This document shows positions 60,201 to 64,000 of a stretch of 64,000 nt of DNA, piece after piece. Within the stretch, counting starts at the first letter, position 1, and each line of letters begins with the position of its first letter. The stretch covers positions 1-64,000 of the IMG/VR virus record IMGVR_UViG_3300023478_000001; one strand, given 5' to 3'. This stretch comes from a virus. The notes beneath the pieces are model-generated. The model ran no database searches. It was not told the DNA's origin and was given only the letters and a program-made list of their open reading frames with translations. Made by a program: the position numbers and the translations under genes.

Positions 60201-60970
60201 TCTACCCAAGCTCCACTATTCCACTCATATATGCTGTTTGCATTAAATGTAATAGCTGTAGATATAGACCCTAATCCTGTTGTATTATTTATGTACCTGT
60301 CTCCTTCAGCGGGTGTTAAAGGTTCTGCGATTGCAAAATTTAATTGATTTAAGATGCTATCTTGCCAATCTAAACCAGCAATAGCTGAATTCATTTGGTC
60401 TAACCTTACTAAATGATTATTAGCCGTGGCATTGTTATTACTAATAACATTGGCAAAAGTAGGCGTTGCAGAAATTGTTACATCTTGATTTATGAAACTA
60501 TGGTCTGAACCATCATTTGAAACATGCGTAAATGCAGCATTCCAATTAGTACTATTACCTCCTGTTGCTGTTATTGCCCCGTTAATATCTAATTTGGTTG
60601 CTGGAGTGGTTGTTCCAATTCCAACATTACCGCCACTATAATTTATTCCACCAGTTGCGTTGTCCCACTGAGAATATAAATTAGCACCCTCTGTTAAATT
60701 ATCCGTTGTTTTTGTGGCTAATTGAGTATCCCATAAACTGTTAAAATCAGTTATTCCGTATCCTCCAATAGTTGTAGGTTTACTTTGTAAATCTGAAAAT
60801 AATCTAGTTGTTGAGTGATTACCCCAACTATATGCAGTATTCCAATTAGTACTACTACCACTTAATGCTGTTATTGGCCCACTGACGTTATTGCTGCCTG
60901 ATATAACTAAATTAACTCCGATTTCTACGTGAGTAGAATCTTCGACTATTTGACTTTTATATTTGCTCAT
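57218..60970 (-). CDS. Large tail fibre with C-terminal S74 chaperone
   Basis: The 1250-residue protein has repeated fibre modules (GNVGIGTTTPATKLDINGAI, STNWNTAYSWGDHAG) and GISAKASDSNLLDGIDS repeats. The C-terminal end (about residue 1150 onward) is an intramolecular chaperone of the peptidase S74 type: GTSDERLKTDIKPF, then RVGVIAQELEKANPEFV and a coiled coil. After trimerisation this end is cleaved. Receptor binding is likely in the middle repeats. Confidence 0.88.
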   Translation of the reverse strand: MSKYKSQIVEDSTHVEIGVNLVISGSNNVSGPITALSGSSTNWNTAYSWGNHSTTRLFSDLQSKPTTIGGYGITDFNSLWDTQLATKTTDNLTEGANLYSQWDNATGGINYSGGNVGIGTTTPATKLDINGAITATGGNSTNWNAAFTHVSNDGSDHSFINQDVTISATPTFANVISNNNATANNHLVRLDQMNSAIAGLDWQDSILNQLNFAIAEPLTPAEGDRYINNTTGLGSISTAITFNANSIYEWNSGAWVEFVPNKGFTLWDENLNTNYTYNGTAWVEFGSTVSHNNTTGLQGGTSSEYYHLNALDYNGRWQSDGTNVYNTFGNVGIGTITPTTPLDVNGIITATGGNSTNWNTAFTHISNDGSDHSFINQDVTTLGTPSFVSVESISPTNNSDGFTLKFPAGVDATYAGILFKGNDGTFNINYAQIKGGVEAWSPDDGFLAFRTSNNAVLSEKMRITANGNVGIGTTNPLYKLNVVGASGIDIEAKSTDINSEAGFRMSNDAQVWRNYVQGTNDGFTVRDVTHTTNPFQIEPSTPTNTIYVKSTGNVGIGTSSPSEKLHVEGGNFRVTNTDSIVLRSGAGYAGVMTEGTTPLIFYTGGVNERMRIDNTGKITIGNFDFKINTDTFFVDASASNVGIGTITPTTPLDVNGIITATGGNSTNWNTAYSWGDHAGLYLGISAKASDSNLLDGIDSTAFAKLASAQTFTSKQTFTGDVDINSTASTLPQHFYRYMYNATNVYDHYYPNGGNGTNVSTANLRVWNGAGGFKLLNFSGDGSFFWDNNTIFHAGNSNLSTVDWYAKNIVASGTISEGGTLLSSKYLGISAKASDSNLLDGIDSSQFLRSDVNDNFSSLLYGNIQGQSAMGFGFVSNASTPTTLISGAQITGGADFAGLGKINNIDISTWYGFSVSSTFAGTVGQGNPAFSVDARTGNAYLYGSLDTDNGANEVVRYNKSASYSQFIGKGGSTTDWLRTTVNGIIPSTSGGSSSLGTSSWNFNTIYGVTLYENNVSLASKYLGISAKAVDSTNWNGKPRPTNFGNSMSNGSAYEASLDLNTVSIIGESRFFQSSATNKPSTIADGHVWNVAGGDVINRGVQFAYGNNDTGAFSVRSMNGKTWHTIYNAGNSNLSTVDWYAKNIVASGTVTATDFIGTSDERLKTDIKPFKSKKIDTHYKTFRFISDKNKQLRVGVIAQELEKANPEFVRTNSEGIKSVSYIDLHSAEIAQLKEENLELRHKLNLIMNKLEL
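58957..59044. repeat. 88-bp exact repeat, first copy
   Basis: Identical to 59887-59974 within the fibre gene and encoding the STNWNT...ITATGGN module. It could allow recombinational shuffling of fibre modules. Confidence 0.7.
59887..59974. repeat. 88-bp exact repeat, second copy
   Basis: Second copy of the 88-bp repeat inside the large tail fibre gene, separated from the first by about 840 bp. Confidence 0.7.
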
Positions 60971-60973
60971 ATC

Positions 60974-61276
60974 TTAAATTATCACAGCGAACTTATGATT
61001 TGGAGTTACTGGTTTAATCTCATATTGCGCCCATTCTTTTGGTTGTGAGGTTTTCCACATAACATCTACGTTATAAGTAGTGCCTTTTTTTATTAATACT
61101 TGTTTATCGGTTTTTGGGTCATAAGAGAATTTATCTTCAAACCCCCATGCGTTTATCCCATTAGTTAATTCTGTTACTGTAATATCTTTAAAAGATAAAC
61201 TACTACCTTTTGGTATTAATGTTTCTAACAACTGTTTAGCTGTTACTTCGTCTGGAAATGAATATCTATTTATCAT
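60974..61276 (-). CDS. Small tail-associated protein (100 aa)
   Basis: MINRYSFPDEVTAKQLLETL and QYEIKPVTPNHKFAVII. It is encoded between two fibre genes, overlapping one by four bases and adjoining the other, and is likely a fibre-assembly or connector protein. No family was recognised. Confidence 0.6.
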   Translation of the reverse strand: MINRYSFPDEVTAKQLLETLIPKGSSLSFKDITVTELTNGINAWGFEDKFSYDPKTDKQVLIKKGTTYNVDVMWKTSQPKEWAQYEIKPVTPNHKFAVII

Positions 61277-63900
61277 AACATTATAATTTTATTAAATCTT
61301 CCATTAGGAATCTGATATGTTCCTGGTATAGTTGTTATAGGAGCTTGGTCTATATTATTTATTGTTTCAATGATACTTGTTACTCCTACTGGTGGTGTTA
61401 CTGTAACAACATCCGCTACCCTTGTTACTGTTGTGCCTAAGGTCTTTATGTATGAGGTGGCTGATGTGCCTAATTCTATTTGTGCACCATATAAATATAT
61501 ACCCTTTATTCCATCACTTATATAATTAGGCATTATTGTATTACCGTTATATGTGAATGAATTATCTTCAAAACCCCCTATATTTAAATTATTTGGATAA
61601 TGTGTTGCTGGATTTGTTATTGTAAAAGTTATATATTTCCAACCATTAATCAATGAGGTAAATATATAAGAATAAGTACTACTAGATACGGAAGATGAAA
61701 ATAAACTACCATCTGTTAAGTCTATTATTATACCAATACCACTTGAATTAGATGCGTGTAGAAATGAACAAGCAACATATTTCTGTCCTCCCTCTTTAAC
61801 AAAAAAAGAAGCTGTTGCAGATAAATCTGTTGTATTAGAAAAAGACCGTACTAAATGATGTCTTTCTAATGTTGTAGATGATATTATTTTATCCGCCGTT
61901 AAATTACCATCTGGTGATATAATATTATTTGCAGTTACACTAACACTCCCAATATGATTCCAAGCAGTAACATTATCAAACTCCTCACTTCTTAAAGCTA
62001 AATTAGTACTTTGACCTTCTACTAATATCTCTGGAAAACCATTTGTGTAATCAAAGCGTATTACGTCATTAGCCTCTGTTACTAATATTCCATCACTATT
62101 AATTCTAGTTGCTATTGAAGCTCTTGATACTGTGAAGTCGCCTGTTCTATCTGGCGGTAATATACTATATAATTTAGATAATTTTTCTGCGCTTGGTATT
62201 GTTAATAAACTTGGATATATATTTTGTTGTTTAATAGCAGCATATTCATATCCCGCTGAATTAGGATAATAAGTAGCTCCATCATTTATAACGGTATCCC
62301 TGTAATTTGCAATATATGATTCTCCAAATGAAATATTTCTTTGTGATACTATTAATGTAGATTGCGGTGAAATCTGTTGTAGCGTTACAAATTCATTAGG
62401 ATTTACTGCATCTTGTCCAGATTGAGGTACACTAAAATTATTATCTGTGTCTGTATGAGCTACATTGACCGGTATATTAGTCAAATCTGAATATCCAACT
62501 TGATGTGGATTGCCTGATGTTAATTGAGAATGCGCATATCCCGCATTCCATTCAGTACTACTACCACTTAATGCGGCTATATAACCACTAAATATAGCAT
62601 CGTTTCCATATAGTGTTCCTGTCAATGCACTTCCAGTACCTACAGTAAGTGGTAAATAATTATTTATGTTTGTTGTTTGAGATGCATCGATTTGTGAACT
62701 TCCGCTTACAATACCAGCTGGAATGCTTACAATATTTGGATAAATTACTTGTGAACTTCCGCTAAATAAAGTTGGTAGATTAGATATGTTAGAATAATCA
62801 ATATCAGCTGCAGTTACGCCAGTTACTTGTGAACCATCTCCTTTAAATCCTATCGACGATGAAACTTGATAATTTAATAAAATAGTTTGTGATGCGTGTT
62901 CCCAAACTAATGATGGATTTGCTTGACTTAAAATATCAATCTCAATACCGCCACCATCAGCAGTAGCTGAATTTATTGAACCACTTGCAACTGTAATTAA
63001 TTTATCTGTTATTTTTAGTGCACTTGTTTTAATTTCTGTAGCAGCGCCTAATACAACTAAATCACCATTTATTGTTAAATCGCCAGTAAACGAGCCAGTA
63101 TTAAATGTTACATTAGATATACTATTTATATCTTGGTTTAAGTTACCGACATAACCCCATTGCACACTAGAAATTGTACTTGAATCAATATTTGCAAGTT
63201 GAGTGATTTCACTCGGTGTTAAACTATTTAATAAAGATTGAGATACTACTCCATCTATATCTAGTTTGTTCTTTATACCGTTTGTAAAGTGGTTCGAACC
63301 AGTATCTAACGTTATTGTTTTTGAAGTAACAAGTGTACCACCACCACTTAATCCGTTACCTGCAGTTATTATTAGTGTTGAATGGTCTATATGTTGATTT
63401 AAAACATAGTTTGTAGTTAAGTTATGATCAATTTGAGCAGAACCACTAACTAATGTTGGGTTGTTTATAATATTAGGCCAATCAACTATAATTGAACCAC
63501 TAATATTAATGGCGTCAATTGTATCTGCATATATTTTATTCCATTGTTTAGCAGGAGAACCTAAATCATATGTAGCATCAATTTCTGGAATTAAAGAGCC
63601 TGATAAAGGAGCTCCTACAATAATTGTATCATTGCTACCACTACCAAGTGTAATACTACCGCCTATAAATAAATTACCTTCTAAATCTATGTTCCCAGAA
63701 AAAATTGCTGATGATGCAGTTATGTTACCAATTAAATTTAAATCACCTGTATTTGATCCATCTAATTTAATTAATGTTATATAACTACCAAATTCATCAA
63801 TTCCAATATTAAAAGTAGTATTAGTAGTTTCTAAAAAAGGTTCTGCAGTGACTAAACTTTCTATTGTTGTGTTATTTCTTAATTGTAATATTGCAGCCAT
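61273..63900 (-). CDS. Tail fibre protein with lectin-like C-terminal domain
   Basis: The 875-residue protein has repeated fibre motifs (GNIDLEGNLFIGGSITLGSG, SGSSQIDASQTTNINNYLPL) and a jelly-roll-like C-terminal domain from about residue 580, including FTVSRASIATRINSDGILV, LRSEEFDNVTAWNHI and GASLELG-type YGAQIELGTSATSYI, as in phage carbohydrate-binding lectin-like modules. Likely a host-attachment fibre. It has a late promoter immediately upstream. Confidence 0.82.
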   Translation of the reverse strand: MAAILQLRNNTTIESLVTAEPFLETTNTTFNIGIDEFGSYITLIKLDGSNTGDLNLIGNITASSAIFSGNIDLEGNLFIGGSITLGSGSNDTIIVGAPLSGSLIPEIDATYDLGSPAKQWNKIYADTIDAINISGSIIVDWPNIINNPTLVSGSAQIDHNLTTNYVLNQHIDHSTLIITAGNGLSGGGTLVTSKTITLDTGSNHFTNGIKNKLDIDGVVSQSLLNSLTPSEITQLANIDSSTISSVQWGYVGNLNQDINSISNVTFNTGSFTGDLTINGDLVVLGAATEIKTSALKITDKLITVASGSINSATADGGGIEIDILSQANPSLVWEHASQTILLNYQVSSSIGFKGDGSQVTGVTAADIDYSNISNLPTLFSGSSQVIYPNIVSIPAGIVSGSSQIDASQTTNINNYLPLTVGTGSALTGTLYGNDAIFSGYIAALSGSSTEWNAGYAHSQLTSGNPHQVGYSDLTNIPVNVAHTDTDNNFSVPQSGQDAVNPNEFVTLQQISPQSTLIVSQRNISFGESYIANYRDTVINDGATYYPNSAGYEYAAIKQQNIYPSLLTIPSAEKLSKLYSILPPDRTGDFTVSRASIATRINSDGILVTEANDVIRFDYTNGFPEILVEGQSTNLALRSEEFDNVTAWNHIGSVSVTANNIISPDGNLTADKIISSTTLERHHLVRSFSNTTDLSATASFFVKEGGQKYVACSFLHASNSSGIGIIIDLTDGSLFSSSVSSSTYSYIFTSLINGWKYITFTITNPATHYPNNLNIGGFEDNSFTYNGNTIMPNYISDGIKGIYLYGAQIELGTSATSYIKTLGTTVTRVADVVTVTPPVGVTSIIETINNIDQAPITTIPGTYQIPNGRFNKIIML

Positions 63901-63927
63901 TTATTTGTATTCTATCTCTTATCTTTA

Positions 63928-63938
63928 TATAAATATAA
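63928..63938 (-). promoter_or_regulatory. Late promoter element TTATATTTATA of the tail fibre operon
   Basis: Exact copy of the 11-mer, 28 bases upstream of the tail fibre start. The remaining bases to 64000 hold a short hairpin-like repeat (AACCCAT and ATGGGTT) but no gene. Confidence 0.6.
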
Positions 63939-64000
63939 CTAATTAATAATTGTGAACTACCCATCCACGTAAAAAGCGATGAATGGGTTTTACACTCATT

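Noticed and set aside
57864-60347. Several plus-strand ORFs opposite the tail fibre gene
   Set aside because: They are shadows of the repeated fibre coding sequence, with no promoter or ribosome site.
1-64000. tRNA or rRNA genes
   Set aside because: No cloverleaf-like arrangement or conserved rRNA sequence was seen in the intergenic gaps, although a computed scan was not possible.
1-64000. CRISPR array
   Set aside because: No regularly spaced direct repeats were found. The fibre repeats are long, coding and unevenly spaced.
1-64000. Global reassignment of TGA to Trp
   Set aside because: TGA stops are used in several ATGA overlaps (for example 1650-1653 and 56139-56142) and long genes are intact under the standard code.

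Overview
The window is about 64 kb of AT-rich DNA from a T4-like, contractile-tailed phage. Nearly every gene lies on the minus strand. A Bacteroidota (probably flavobacterial) host is inferred because promoters resemble the Bacteroidetes -33/-7 type (a TTG-like box, then TAnnTTTR). No tRNA, rRNA or CRISPR array was recognised.

Region 1 (about 1-41 kb) holds replication, recombination and DNA-modification genes: a decayed PD-(D/E)XK nuclease, clamp loader (gp62-like and gp44-like), an Ntn hydrolase, GroES, sliding clamp gp45, family B DNA polymerase, several DNA methyltransferases, a thymidylate-synthase/asparagine-synthase fusion beside a PLP enzyme (a probable base-hypermodification set), a B12-dependent (NrdJ-type) ribonucleotide reductase in three pieces, a histone H1-like protein, a GNAT protein, a DnaB-type helicase in three pieces, RNase H, RecA/UvsX in two pieces, and gp32-like SSB. 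A radical SAM enzyme, a large unknown protein and a divergent family A DNA polymerase lead into Region 2.

Region 2 (about 41-64 kb) is the late module: baseplate proteins (LysM/gp53-like, gp26-like hub, a gp51-like overlapping frame), tape measure, tail tube, tail sheath in two frames, and long tail fibres, one with an S74-type chaperone end.

The dominant signal is gene fragmentation by inteins. At least seven intein insertions lie in replication and nucleotide genes. One is contiguous (clamp loader). The others are split between separate ORFs, several with a free-standing or decayed homing endonuclease between the halves: the 'fractured gene' arrangement. Three P-loop ATPases (clamp loader, helicase, RecA) are each interrupted exactly in Walker A, and the RecA intein has an N-half of only 13 residues. 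The polymerase also carries a 42-nt hairpin insertion with an in-frame stop at its catalytic YID|TDS motif, a candidate for translational bypass.

A second theme is a 1.58-kb TnpB element with a coupled ribbon-helix-helix gene and no tnpA, plus a 105-bp MITE-like copy made only of its two ends. A third is two promoter classes: TWGKAT-N16-GTAnMTTTA before early/middle genes, sometimes built on a terminator T-tract, and TTATATTTATA before late genes. Several genes (nuclease, one methyltransferase, tail sheath, tnpB, several tiny ORFs) carry frameshifts, deletions or in-frame stops, while the long structural ORFs of 500-1250 codons are intact.
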